A DNA stretch of 64,000 nt from Lactiplantibacillus songbeiensis. GTDB lineage: Bacteria > Bacillota > Bacilli > Lactobacillales > Lactobacillaceae. Each line of letters starts with the position of its first letter. Within the stretch, counting starts at the first letter, position 1. Shown piece by piece: positions 16,534-24,381 of this stretch. The notes under the pieces were generated by a model. That model was not told the DNA's origin. It searched no databases and saw nothing but the letters and a program-made list of their open reading frames with translations. Both the position numbers and the translations under genes were made by a program. The stretch spans positions 62,001-126,000 of the forward strand of contig NZ_BJDL01000009.1 in assembly GCF_005405125.1 (NCBI RefSeq), written 5' to 3'.

Positions 16534-16995
16534 ATGATGAAGTTATTTCAACGTAAACACCAAATGCAGTTAGTCGCCCCAGTTAATGGCTTGTATGTTG
16601 ATTTACGGCAAGCCGGGAGTCAAGGTGCCAGTGTTGGCTTTGCCGTGGAGCCGATGGTCGGTGAAGTGCAAGCCCCAATTGCCGGGACCGTGACACAAAT
16701 TAGCAACCAGCGGTTAACCTTGATCGCTGATCACGATTGTGAAGTGACGGTGCAGTTAGGCCAGCCTGATGGTCACGCTGAAACTACCGCTTTTAATTGG
16801 TTGGTTGCGGTGGGAGACTCGGTGGTACCAACGACTCAGCTAGCTATGATGGACGTTGATGCCTTGCATGTGGCTAACCAATCGGCATTGGTGACTTGTC
16901 TTGTCACTAATCGGCAACCAAGTGACTTTGTCATTGAAAAGACGGGGATAGTTAGTCACGGTGACCTGATAGAAAACTTTAAAATCAAAAATTAG
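16534..16995 (+). CDS. Stand-alone PTS IIA-Glc-like protein lacking both active-site histidines
   Basis: 153 aa, with GGAGGTAAAGGATC before ATGATG. It has the full IIA-Glc layout: VNGLYVDLRQ, GFAVEPMVGEVQAPIAGTV, VAVGDSV and a C-terminal VSHGDLI. The conserved NHAF...VHFGIDT segment of family members reads NQRLTLIADHDCEVTVQLG, so both the supporting and the phospho-accepting His are Gln. It therefore should not be a working PTS phosphocarrier. It could be a regulatory or scaffold remnant. No IIB/IIC gene is near; it has its own terminator. Confidence 0.8.
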   Translation: MMKLFQRKHQMQLVAPVNGLYVDLRQAGSQGASVGFAVEPMVGEVQAPIAGTVTQISNQRLTLIADHDCEVTVQLGQPDGHAETTAFNWLVAVGDSVVPTTQLAMMDVDALHVANQSALVTCLVTNRQPSDFVIEKTGIVSHGDLIENFKIKN

Positions 16996-17014
16996 CAATC
17001 TATTATATAGGTAG

Positions 17015-17069
17015 AAACTAAAACAGTTTGGTTCACTAGCATGAATGGTGAACTAAGCTGTTTTAGTTT
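17015..17069. terminator. Intrinsic terminator
   Basis: AAACTAAAACAG..GTTCAC pairs with GTGAAC..CTGTTTTAGTTT with small bulges, directly after the IIA-like gene. Confidence 0.85.
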
Positions 17070-17339
17070 AAAAAGCCAGTGAACAATCTGGAAAAGACCG
17101 ATATAATCTGTCTTTACATTAGTTATCAGGTTATAACTCACATTAAATGGTTAGCTGGTTGAACCAGGTTTAATGAATTGCAGTAGAATTAAGTCGTGGG
17201 CGAAATAATTTTGATTGCTAAGTTTAAGATGATTCCATTATTGAATGCAAATAAATATAATTTGGTTATAAAAGGCGGCTTAATTGTGGTAAACTTAATC
17301 TTGAATTTAACAATTATTCATTTTTAGGAGGAATTTGAA
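17070..17339. other. Leader and promoter region of the NEAT genes
   Basis: About 270 AT-rich bases. A TATAAT at 17256-17261 has only a weak -35 (TTCCAT, 17-base spacing). I looked for a Fur-type GATAATGATAATCATTATC palindrome and did not find one. The ribosome site AGGAGG is strong. Confidence 0.4.
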
Positions 17340-18629
17340 ATGCAGTTAAAGTGGATCAAGGTTGGGCTTAGGGGTCTAATAGCACTTATCTTTGCGCTGG
17401 TAAATGTAAGCGCTATGCAAACGGTGCAAGCTAGTACGTTGAAGGATAGCACGTATAACGAGGTGCCGGTCCACGTGAGGAAAGATGAGAATGGTGCTCC
17501 CAGTGCAATACCTTCGACGGCTCAGTCTTCTTTTTCTCAAAGTGCAAAAGTAGTCGCGAATAACGGCACATATCAAGTAACTATTGCTACCAATGATCCA
17601 AACAAAATGATGCAAAGTGTGACCGTTAATGGACAAAATGCATTAACGGATAATAGTATTAGTTTCACACTTTCTGAACCAACAACTAATGTAAAGATTA
17701 CATTCGATTTAGAGATAAATATGCCAGGAATGCCTAAACCTATAAAAAAGACGGAATCAGCATGGCTGGTTTTCGATTGGAGCAATGTACCGACTGTCAC
17801 GGCACCGGCAGCTTCTGAAGTAAATGAGGGGACGTCATCAGTTGTAACAACGTCGACAAAGGACAATACTACACCGGCAAAGTCAGCTGATTCGACACCG
17901 GCTGCTTCATCAGCCCCATCATCAAGTAGTACTAGTGCCAAGACTAAGACTAATGATGCTAAGAAGACCAGCACTACACCAACGACCAAAGCTACTACAA
18001 CTAAGGCTAAAACAACGCGTTCAGCTTTAGATACAACTGGTTGGACCTATGAAGTTTTACAAGCGGATAATAATCAGGTTTCCGCTGCTAATAAGTTTTA
18101 TACCCATGCCGCTAAAATCACTAAGGTTGGGAATCACTATCAAGTTCAACTAACGGTTAAATACGCAAAGAACTCGGGGATGCAGGCGCGCGGATTTAAA
18201 CCAATCACTACTGATGGTGAAGCCGCTCAGAATGTGATTTATGGGACGAGTGGTAAAGATTATGTGGTGACTTATACGTTTAACGTCAATAAGTTAAGCG
18301 ATTTGAATCAGCTTATTAAAGGCACCGTACATGTCGCGGTGCCAACTGTTGGCATTAACCAAGACTTTACCGTACGATTTAAGTTCAGCCATCAAGGGAC
18401 TGCGATTAATCATGCGGCGGACAGTGCCCAAGCTGTTCCAACTAGTAACAAGCCGACCAAAAATGGTTCAACTAATGGTGACGCGGCGGATACGGCTACT
18501 GGAAATCACCATGGCAACTTGCCACAAACCAGTGAACGGCGGGCCGTTTTGGCTAGTGTATTAGGACTCGTCACGCTATTGGCAGTGAGTGGCGTCGTTC
18601 TTTATCGGAAAAGTCGGGTGATAAAATGA
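17340..18629 (+). CDS. LPXTG-anchored surface protein with NEAT-type haem-binding domains
   Basis: 429 aa, AGGAGG nine bases before the ATG. A signal peptide ends near VQAST. Residues ~40-150 and ~235-350 look like two NEAT domains; the second is clearer (ANKFYTHAAKITKVGNHYQV, YVVTYTFNVNKLSDLNQL, VRFKF). A Ser/Thr/Ala/Lys linker lies between. The C-terminus has the sorting signal LPQTSE, a hydrophobic stretch and an RKSRVIK tail, so sortase A should link it to peptidoglycan. NEAT domains bind haem and pass it inward in other Firmicutes. The next NEAT gene overlaps by four bases (ATGA), so the two are one operon. No ABC transporter lies nearby. Haem ligand residues cannot be proven by eye. Confidence 0.85.
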   Translation: MQLKWIKVGLRGLIALIFALVNVSAMQTVQASTLKDSTYNEVPVHVRKDENGAPSAIPSTAQSSFSQSAKVVANNGTYQVTIATNDPNKMMQSVTVNGQNALTDNSISFTLSEPTTNVKITFDLEINMPGMPKPIKKTESAWLVFDWSNVPTVTAPAASEVNEGTSSVVTTSTKDNTTPAKSADSTPAASSAPSSSSTSAKTKTNDAKKTSTTPTTKATTTKAKTTRSALDTTGWTYEVLQADNNQVSAANKFYTHAAKITKVGNHYQVQLTVKYAKNSGMQARGFKPITTDGEAAQNVIYGTSGKDYVVTYTFNVNKLSDLNQLIKGTVHVAVPTVGINQDFTVRFKFSHQGTAINHAADSAQAVPTSNKPTKNGSTNGDAADTATGNHHGNLPQTSERRAVLASVLGLVTLLAVSGVVLYRKSRVIK

Positions 18630-19183
18630 CTAATAAATGGCTAATGACCGCTGGTGTACTGGGATTGAGTCTCTTTGGCTTAACAACTGGTGCGCAAGCT
18701 AAGTCCGTTAATTATTCAGCATTAAAATATGGCACTAATCAGTCATCGATTGCCAGCAAATACTTTGTCAAACCAGCAAAAGTGGTTGTTAAACATAAGA
18801 AGTATGTGGTAACGATGCATTTGAAGACGGCCAAGTCGCTGGGTAAATATCCGGTGCAAGTTTTAAAGGTGAACGGCGCTAAACCGCAGCATGTTCGCAA
18901 AGTGCGGGATAAAAAGGGCAATTCGAATATTTACTATTCCTTTACCACTAAGAATTTGAAGAAAAAAGTAACGGCGAAATTATCGATTAACGTCTTGCAC
19001 GTTTATAAAGCGACCCATGCGATGAGCTTCAAGTTCAAGGCATCACAGTTGCCTAAGTTGAAAGCCCACGTCATCACGAAGGCAGTGGTCACGTCTACCA
19101 AGGCGACTAAGGAAACTAGTCCAAAAAAAGGAATCGCACTGCGGCCAGTTCTTCAGCTAAGTCAGCCGCTAGCAGCAGTGTAA
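18626..19183 (+). CDS. NEAT-domain secreted protein, zero-frame product
   Basis: 185 aa; the start overlaps the previous stop as ATGA. A signal peptide (MTNKWLMTAGVLGLSLFGLTTGAQA) leads to one NEAT domain (~27-150): SSIASKYFVKPAKVVVKHKKYV, NIYYSFTTKNLKKKVTAK, MSFKFKASQLP. It ends 18 codons after an A7 run at 19123-19129 without an anchor. In the -1 frame the sequence continues openly to 19446, giving ~273 aa with a Ser/Ala/Lys linker and a membrane anchor. So the full protein is either made by -1 frameshifting, by A-tract length change, or the gene is broken. The zero-frame form alone could act as a released haem carrier. Confidence 0.8.
   Translation: MTNKWLMTAGVLGLSLFGLTTGAQAKSVNYSALKYGTNQSSIASKYFVKPAKVVVKHKKYVVTMHLKTAKSLGKYPVQVLKVNGAKPQHVRKVRDKKGNSNIYYSFTTKNLKKKVTAKLSINVLHVYKATHAMSFKFKASQLPKLKAHVITKAVVTSTKATKETSPKKGIALRPVLQLSQPLAAV
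19109..19180 (+). promoter_or_regulatory. Candidate programmed -1 frameshift signal
   Basis: Three parts in dnaX-like order: an SD-like AAGGAAA at 19109-19115; the heptamer A-AAA-AAA at 19123-19129 in the correct zero-frame phase (CCA AAA AAA); and, after a 7-base spacer, a stem of CACTGC (19137-19142) with GCAGTG (19175-19180), with an inner GGC/GCC or alternatively GCGGC/GCCGC. A -1 slip gives AGG AAT CGC and an open frame to 19446. Confidence 0.6.
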
Positions 19184-19446
19184 CGAAAGTCAGTTCAAAA
19201 GCTAAACCGAGTGCTTCAGCTAGCTCTAAGGCGACTAGCCAAGCTCAATCATCAGCGACAATGCAAGCTGATGGTGATCAGGTTAACGCTAAGTCTAAAA
19301 AAAGCAATTCAGCTAAGCCTGCTAAGCATCAGACGCCAGCTACTAGTGAGTCACCAGACAAACCCGTTTTAATGGGTTCCGTTGCTGGACTCCTGGTTGT
19401 CGTAGGTGGCGCTAGCTGGATAGCACTACGGTCACATCGGTATTAA
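19129..19446 (+). other. -1 frame extension of the NEAT protein: linker and membrane anchor
   Basis: About 105 codons open in the -1 frame. A low-complexity Ser/Ala/Lys linker, like that of the upstream NEAT protein, leads to HQTPATSESPDKP, a hydrophobic segment (VLMGSVAGLLVVVGGASWIAL) and a basic RSHRY tail. This is the layout of a wall or membrane anchor, but no canonical LPxTG is present; HQTPATSE sits where LPQTSE would be. The composition continuity with the zero-frame part shows it once formed one protein. Confidence 0.75.
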
Positions 19447-19453
19447 GCATACT

Positions 19454-19496
19454 AAAAAATCCGTTTAACTAATTAAATTAGCTAAACGGATTTTTT
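19454..19496. terminator. Bidirectional intrinsic terminator
   Basis: AAAAAATCCGTTTA and TAAACGGATTTTTT pair, separating the NEAT operon from the convergent CAT-like operon. Confidence 0.88.
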
Positions 19497-20163
19497 AGTG
19501 TGCTAGTAACATTTCAGGCTGATCGAAAAACGTTTGTAACTCATTAAAGAAGTGACTCACGTGAACCCCGTCAGCGGTCGCGTGATGAATCGTGATTGAT
19601 AGCGGCATGGTTGTCTTCCCCTGGTTAGTGACAAATTGGCCAGCTTGAAAAATCGGGAAGAAGGTTTTTAATGGCGTCATTGGCAATGGCGTATAACTAC
19701 TAAAGTTAACCCAAGGCAAGCTACCGATATTGACCAAATTAGCGGACTGTGGGGCTTTCGGCATTGGGCCGGGAACATTGCGATAAGCGTTTATATCAGC
19801 CAGGTAAGCTTGATTAAACGTCGCAAAGTCAGCGTCATAAGCGGTCCATAGATTAGCCATCGTCTCATCAGCATGTAAAATCGTATAGCTCGGATGTAGA
19901 ACGTCAAAAGTCACCAATTGATCGTTAACATAACTCACTCGCATTTCCGGATGTTGTGTTAACAGGCGGCTGACTAGATAGAGATACGCCGGATTAAACT
20001 TAATAGTATGGGCTTTCGTCCAAGTCAAGGTCTTAGTGATGTCCAAGTTGACGGTCAAGCTAAACCCAGTAGGCATTAGTTTAGTAAAGTAATAAAAGTA
20101 ATCGCGCCGTGGCCAAGTTGCTTGCTCGATAGGCGTAAACGTGGTGTTTAAGTTATTAGTCAT
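19495..20163 (-). CDS. Chloramphenicol acetyltransferase (CAT)-family protein
   Basis: 222 aa from ATG 20163, seven bases after GGGAGGAT; a longer frame to 20211 is rejected. It has the CAT fold markers: WPRRDYFYYF at the N-terminus, NPAYLYLVSRLL, PWVNFSSYTP, and the catalytic block SITIHHATADGVHVSHFF with HHxxxDG. CAT enzymes are trimeric acetyl-CoA transferases. Many lactobacilli carry chromosomal relatives, and the sequence alone does not prove drug resistance. It overlaps the upstream GIY-YIG-like gene by eight bases, so they are co-translated within a three-gene operon headed by a DUF2087 regulator. Confidence 0.9.
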   Translation of the reverse strand: MTNNLNTTFTPIEQATWPRRDYFYYFTKLMPTGFSLTVNLDITKTLTWTKAHTIKFNPAYLYLVSRLLTQHPEMRVSYVNDQLVTFDVLHPSYTILHADETMANLWTAYDADFATFNQAYLADINAYRNVPGPMPKAPQSANLVNIGSLPWVNFSSYTPLPMTPLKTFFPIFQAGQFVTNQGKTTMPLSITIHHATADGVHVSHFFNELQTFFDQPEMLLAH

Positions 20164-20536
20164 GTGGCACATCCTCCCAATCTTTTGGTTGGCGATTGTA
20201 ACCTCGATCATCGAATGGCTTAAGCTTAGCTAGCCATTTTAACTTCAGCGTTTTCAACGTTTGACGCATATTGGTGACATCGGCGGTTTCGGCTTGCCAT
20301 AAAACGGTGTATTCAAAATCAGTTGGCGCTTGCGAATTCCAATCTAGTTGTAAGGGCGTGTCACGGTAGAAGTTCTTATCTAGGTTAAGTTGATAAAAAT
20401 GCCAGCGATTATGCAGATTGGCCGCAGTATCAATAAAAATCTTTTGATTACGACGATTCTTAATCTGAATCACCCCATAGTAAGTTGGGGCCAATTTATA
20501 AGCTTCGCGTAGTTGTTTCTTATGTTCAGTATCCAT
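20156..20536 (-). CDS. GIY-YIG nuclease-like small protein
   Basis: 126 aa, GAAAGGAA before the ATG. The pattern YYGVIQIKNRRNQKIFIDTA, LHNRWHFYQLNL, LQLDWN and a C-terminal KWLAKLKPFDDRGYNRQP matches small Firmicute GIY-YIG-domain proteins (known relatives end in LQPFGERGYN-like sequence). The GIY and YIG motifs are degenerate here (YGV / FID), so nuclease activity is uncertain. It starts one base after the DUF2087 gene and overlaps the CAT-like gene. In other Firmicutes this type often sits next to DUF2087 genes, a pairing seen here too; that co-occurrence is from memory, not tested. Confidence 0.75.
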   Translation of the reverse strand: MDTEHKKQLREAYKLAPTYYGVIQIKNRRNQKIFIDTAANLHNRWHFYQLNLDKNFYRDTPLQLDWNSQAPTDFEYTVLWQAETADVTNMRQTLKTLKLKWLAKLKPFDDRGYNRQPKDWEDVPHD

Positions 20537-20537
20537 A

Positions 20538-21260
20538 TTAGTTCCTTTCAGTCGGTCGCCAGTAATTACGACCGTCAGCAGTTCGTTTCAAAAAGCCATA
20601 GTCGATCAAGTAGCGACGTACGGTCACATAGTCAAAGTAAATCGGCTGTAAGTAAGCATTTAAATCTGGTTCGGTTAAAGATTGTTCAGCTGGAATCTCA
20701 GTAATAATGCGTGTCAAAATAGTGATGATAACCTTTTGTTTTTTAGGCCAGCGTTTTAGCCGTAACGGTTCTTGTGAGAAATCAAAATAATGTTGCAACG
20801 TCTGAGCTGCTTCATCTTCGGTAATCAGCCAGCGATCATCTGGTTGACTAGGCTGCTCAGGAACATCGATAAGTTGATCAGGTGCGGTCTGTGAGTCAAA
20901 GACTTGATCATAGATGGCTAAGTAAAGTTTTGCTTGTTTTGCTTTTTCACGAAATGTAAATTTCTGATGCCGAATCGTCGCCGCCGCAACTTGTAATTGT
21001 TTTGCCAAGTCCTGGTCTTTAATATCGGTTGCAAAAGCTGTCAGTAAATCCTGCTGCTTAGTTGTTAGCGTATTGTAGCGACTAGTCAAATGAATGAGCT
21101 GATTCAAATTCCCACCGTGTACCAGTTGTAGGTGCTGTTCAATCTCAGTCACGGGTGTTTCAGTTAACCAGTTAGCAGGGCAGTAGTTACATTGGCGTTC
21201 ATTAGCAACTGGATGCCAGCCGTTTATAAGGTCAGCTAAAGTTAGTTTAGCTAGGTCCAT
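20538..21260 (-). CDS. DUF2087 transcriptional regulator
   Basis: 240 aa; GAGAGGTG before the ATG. The N-terminal part has CNYCPANW and a downstream HLQLVHGG that may form a small metal site (Cys-x2-Cys with His). A LuxR-like helix-turn-helix follows (YNTLTTKQQDLLTAFATDIK, DQDLAKQLQVAAATIRHQK). The C-terminal ~85 residues are the DUF2087 module (PKKQKVIITILTRIITEIP, LNAYLQPIYFDYVTVRRYLID). It is the first gene of the operon and probably regulates it. The signal is unknown. Confidence 0.85.
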   Translation of the reverse strand: MDLAKLTLADLINGWHPVANERQCNYCPANWLTETPVTEIEQHLQLVHGGNLNQLIHLTSRYNTLTTKQQDLLTAFATDIKDQDLAKQLQVAAATIRHQKFTFREKAKQAKLYLAIYDQVFDSQTAPDQLIDVPEQPSQPDDRWLITEDEAAQTLQHYFDFSQEPLRLKRWPKKQKVIITILTRIITEIPAEQSLTEPDLNAYLQPIYFDYVTVRRYLIDYGFLKRTADGRNYWRPTERN

Positions 21261-21740
21261 AGGTGTTCACCTCTCAATAGGTCTAAATATACATTTGTTT
21301 ACTGAAACTGTCAACAAGATACTAAAACTAAATGTTTATTATAACAGTAAACGGGAATTGCTAGTGTATCAGTTTTTAAATAAATATACAAAAATATGTA
21401 TTGAGCGAGTATAATATAGGTACGCCATGTTAATCCCTGGGGGGGTATAAGAGATGGTCAAAATGTGCCTAAATGTAACTTCAAAAGTTTGTAGTGAGCT
21501 GAGGAACAGTAATTAGTAAGAAAAGGTTGATCAATAGCCACAGATGTTCAACGCACGAAATTACTGACTTATTATCATCGAATGAGTCATGCAAAATTAC
21601 CTTTGAAATCCAAAGTTACAATAGCATTGATATAAACAAAATAGTTGGTTCATTTTAATATATGATATATGTAATTTCTTACTTTAACTAATATATACAA
21701 AAAAAACAAAACCCAGCCACCAGCTTATTCTGTCCTTACC
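21261..21740. other. AT-rich intergenic stretch with a promoter-like site and possible sORF
   Basis: About 480 bases. TATAAT occurs at ~21411 with a G7 run and a 20-codon frame downstream (listed separately). Elsewhere there are only short AT-rich palindromes (ATATATGATATATG). No clear gene. Confidence 0.4.
21454..21516 (+). CDS. Possible 20-residue peptide
   Basis: ATG at 21454 lies ~9 bases after a run of seven G and gives MVKMCLNVTSKVCSELRNSN then TAG. A TATAAT lies ~35 bases upstream of the G-run. There are two Cys and no signal peptide. Very short frames arise by chance, so this is only a candidate. Confidence 0.2.
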   Translation: MVKMCLNVTSKVCSELRNSN

Positions 21741-21772
21741 AAAAAAGCCACCCAAACTTAGGTGACTTTTTT
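21741..21772 (-). terminator. Intrinsic terminator of vanZ-like gene
   Basis: AAAAAAGCCACC and GGTGACTTTTTT pair with one mismatch and an eight-base loop. It is placed right after the reverse-strand stop. Confidence 0.8.
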
Positions 21773-21778
21773 GTACCC

Positions 21779-22294
21779 TTATGATGCCAATCGACGATTA
21801 ACACGTTGACGGTGCCAAGCTGTTAAACGAAGATAGCCAGCAATGACTAGACCTCCAATCAAAATCCCCAACGCATTCGCTAAAATATCATTGATATCGC
21901 TACTACGATTAATTAAATAGTGATGGGCTAAAAAGTATTGCGTGATTTCAATACTACTACCAATCATTAAGCCCACAAAGCCAACCCCGAACAACGATAG
22001 TCGTGGCCACATCCGTTTTAGCAACAGACCCAATGGCAAGGTCAAAATAACATTTTCCCAAAACCCGAGATTGCTAAAACTAAAATTTGTTAGATTTACG
22101 CGACCAATCCCAATCGGCATCATATAGAGAGACGTTCCGGAAAACGAAATTGGGGTAAACAAAATTGTGGCCAAACCAGTAAAATAGGCCAGCTTCAATA
22201 GCGCTAACCAGCGATGGCGATGACCAACTATCAGGATCAGTAAGCCACTCAAACCCGCTATCAATAAGATGAATAATAAAGGTTTCCAGCGCAT
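21779..22294 (-). CDS. VanZ-family membrane protein
   Basis: 171 aa, GGAGGTGG before the ATG. Four to five membrane segments. The VanZ signature is NVILTLPLGLLLKRMWP, then GSSIEITQYFLAHHYLINRSSDINDILANALG, with the acidic EITQ and DINDI motifs. VanZ proteins occur in most Firmicutes; VanZ itself gives low-level teicoplanin resistance, and others may act on polyprenyl phosphate or envelope lipids. No van cluster is near, so a housekeeping role is more likely. Confidence 0.92.
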   Translation of the reverse strand: MRWKPLLFILLIAGLSGLLILIVGHRHRWLALLKLAYFTGLATILFTPISFSGTSLYMMPIGIGRVNLTNFSFSNLGFWENVILTLPLGLLLKRMWPRLSLFGVGFVGLMIGSSIEITQYFLAHHYLINRSSDINDILANALGILIGGLVIAGYLRLTAWHRQRVNRRLAS

Positions 22295-22459
22295 CGAACC
22301 ACCTCCGTTAAATTCTAAGTTATCTTAGCCTACCTTAAATTTAGGGATAAAAGGGGGAATCGGTGGGGGCTTTACGCTTTCTTGGACGCTTTAATAAAAA
22401 CATAAGTAATCTTACATTGAAAAAGCATCATTATGAGAACTTAATGGATAATAAGCCAC

Positions 22460-22503
22460 AAAAAAAGCTGACTAACTTGTTTTATTACAAGATAATCAGC
22501 TTT
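22460..22503 (-). terminator. Intrinsic terminator of rqcH
   Basis: AAAGCTGATTATCTTGT and ACAAGTTAGTCAGCTTT pair with mismatches on the reverse strand. A seven-base A-run on the forward side gives the T-tail. Confidence 0.8.
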
Positions 22504-22508
22504 AACAG

Positions 22509-24125
22509 TTACTTTTTAGGGGTTAATTGATCTACCAAGTCAGCACTTGGTGACACATATAACGTTTTTTGACCTTCATAGATCACAAACCCTGGTTTAG
22601 CGCCATTAGGTTTGCGAATCCGTTTAACTTGCACATAATCGACTGGGACCGTAGCCGATTCACGGGCTTTAGAGAAGTAGGCAGCTAAATTGGCGGCTTC
22701 AGTCAAGGTTTGTTCACTCGGATTCTCAGCATGAATAATCACATGGGAACCAGGGATTTTCTGCGTATGCAACCAATAATCTGTCTTCCGGGCCGTCTTC
22801 AAAGTCAATTGATCATTTTGGCGGTTATTCTTACCAACGGAGATTTCAGTACCATCAGTTGCGAAGAATTGTTGTGGCTGACTGACTTTTCGTGAACTAC
22901 GCTGTTTCTTCTTGGTCTTCTTTGGCTTCAAATAGCCTTGTTGCGTCAGTTTTAGCTGTTCGCCAACATAGATGACCGCGTTTTTTTGCTTCTGGTAACG
23001 TGAGAAATACTTCTGGGCGTTCCGCGAAGGTGAAATTTGATTAGATAATTGAATCTTTAACGGCTGATTATCATGATAGTAATCTGGCAAGGTGATTTCG
23101 GTCATCCCGCGTTTCACTTCATATAAATAAGTCGTTAAGATTTCGCCCTTTAAACGGAGCTCGTCAGCTTGCTTCGTATTTGCCAAAGTTTGTTGCAGCT
23201 TTTTGTATTTCTTGCGGTTCTTCTTCAAATCATTCCGAACCACCCGAATCAAATTACCCGCTTGCTGTTGAACGCGTTCACGCTGAGCCGCATCTTGATA
23301 GTAGAAATCAAGCAGGGTACTCAAAGAATCAAATTGGCGGGTCTTAGTTCCAAAGGCGGAATAATTGCTAGCCGCAAACATGGTTTTATTAGTTTTCAAC
23401 GTCAGCAACGTGGGTTGCGGATCATCAAAGGTGGCTAAAAAGTGTTGATAGTGCGCTTTTAAATCACCAGTTTGATGAAGTTCTTTGGCAAATTGCAAGG
23501 CACTATCACGGCCAAGGCCTTGATAATGCTGCTGTAATTGTTTGGCAAGCACATCTTCATTTGGATACTGCTTAACTAAGTCCAAATAATCCGTATTCGG
23601 GGTAAAGGGATCAAGCTTGTCTTGCTTCGGTGGTTCAATATAAGTTGCGCCAGGCAATAAAAGCCGATACCGATTTTGGTCCGCACCAACGTGTTTGATC
23701 ACATCCAGGATTCGACTGGTCTGCTGATCAACTAAGATCACGTTACTGTGGCGTGCCATAATTTCAATAATTAGGGTGAGCTGTTCGGCGTCACCTAATT
23801 CGTTACGTGTCGTAATGGTTAAGTGAACTACCCGATCATTCGCCATCTGCTTAATCTCAGTAATAATTGCCCCTTGCAAATACTTTCGCATCATCATTGC
23901 AAAGTTAGTGGGCACTGCTGGATTCACATACGGAATCCGAGTTACTTGAATTCGCGGATAAGTCGGGTCCGCCGACAATAGCAGCGGCCAATTCTTACCA
24001 TTCGCGCGAATCGTTAAAATCAGTTCATTTTGATAGGGCTGATGAATCTTCGTAATCCGCCCATTCAATAAATTTTCGTGTAATTCGGTGACCATGGCAT
24101 GGGTAAATAGTCCATCAAAAGACAT
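22509..24125 (-). CDS. rqcH: RqcH / NFACT-family ribosome quality control protein
   Basis: 538 aa from ATG 24125 (MSFDGLFTHAM), with AAGCGAGTG upstream; an ATG at 24143 lacks a ribosome site. The NFACT-N domain has LLLSADPTYPRIQ, NFAMMMRKYLQGA and EIMARHSNVILVD. A helical/coiled-coil middle follows (~280-340: VVRNDLKKNRKKYKKLQQTL), then NFACT-R with TDYWLHTQKIPGSHVII. RqcH binds stalled 50S-peptidyl-tRNA complexes and directs alanine tailing of the nascent chain; older annotation calls it fibronectin-binding FbpA-like. Length is usual for the family. It is a single gene with its own terminator. Confidence 0.96.
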   Translation of the reverse strand: MSFDGLFTHAMVTELHENLLNGRITKIHQPYQNELILTIRANGKNWPLLLSADPTYPRIQVTRIPYVNPAVPTNFAMMMRKYLQGAIITEIKQMANDRVVHLTITTRNELGDAEQLTLIIEIMARHSNVILVDQQTSRILDVIKHVGADQNRYRLLLPGATYIEPPKQDKLDPFTPNTDYLDLVKQYPNEDVLAKQLQQHYQGLGRDSALQFAKELHQTGDLKAHYQHFLATFDDPQPTLLTLKTNKTMFAASNYSAFGTKTRQFDSLSTLLDFYYQDAAQRERVQQQAGNLIRVVRNDLKKNRKKYKKLQQTLANTKQADELRLKGEILTTYLYEVKRGMTEITLPDYYHDNQPLKIQLSNQISPSRNAQKYFSRYQKQKNAVIYVGEQLKLTQQGYLKPKKTKKKQRSSRKVSQPQQFFATDGTEISVGKNNRQNDQLTLKTARKTDYWLHTQKIPGSHVIIHAENPSEQTLTEAANLAAYFSKARESATVPVDYVQVKRIRKPNGAKPGFVIYEGQKTLYVSPSADLVDQLTPKK

Positions 24126-24381
24126 GTGATCACTCGCTTTCATTAATTAGTTTCGTCCAAGACTGTCATTAAAACAGTCAACCTTTACTAGTATACATGG
24201 GGTGACAGCGTTTAAACAAGTTTTATGTCGCAACCGGCTTGATTTAACGACTGCTTAATAAAAAAATTAATTGTTACATACATAAACCGATTTAACCCGT
24301 TTTTTAACAAAATACGGGTTTTAAGAAGAACTTGCATATTGTATAATACAAAGTGAATTCTAATTACGAGGGGGACCTATC

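Noticed and set aside
17070-17339. Fur box for iron control of the NEAT genes
   Set aside because: I looked for a 19-base GATAATGATAATCATTATC-like palindrome and found none.
17573-17989. 138-codon reverse frame opposite the NEAT gene
   Set aside because: It is the shadow of a Ser/Thr-rich linker and has valine-rich composition typical of reverse reading; no ribosome site.
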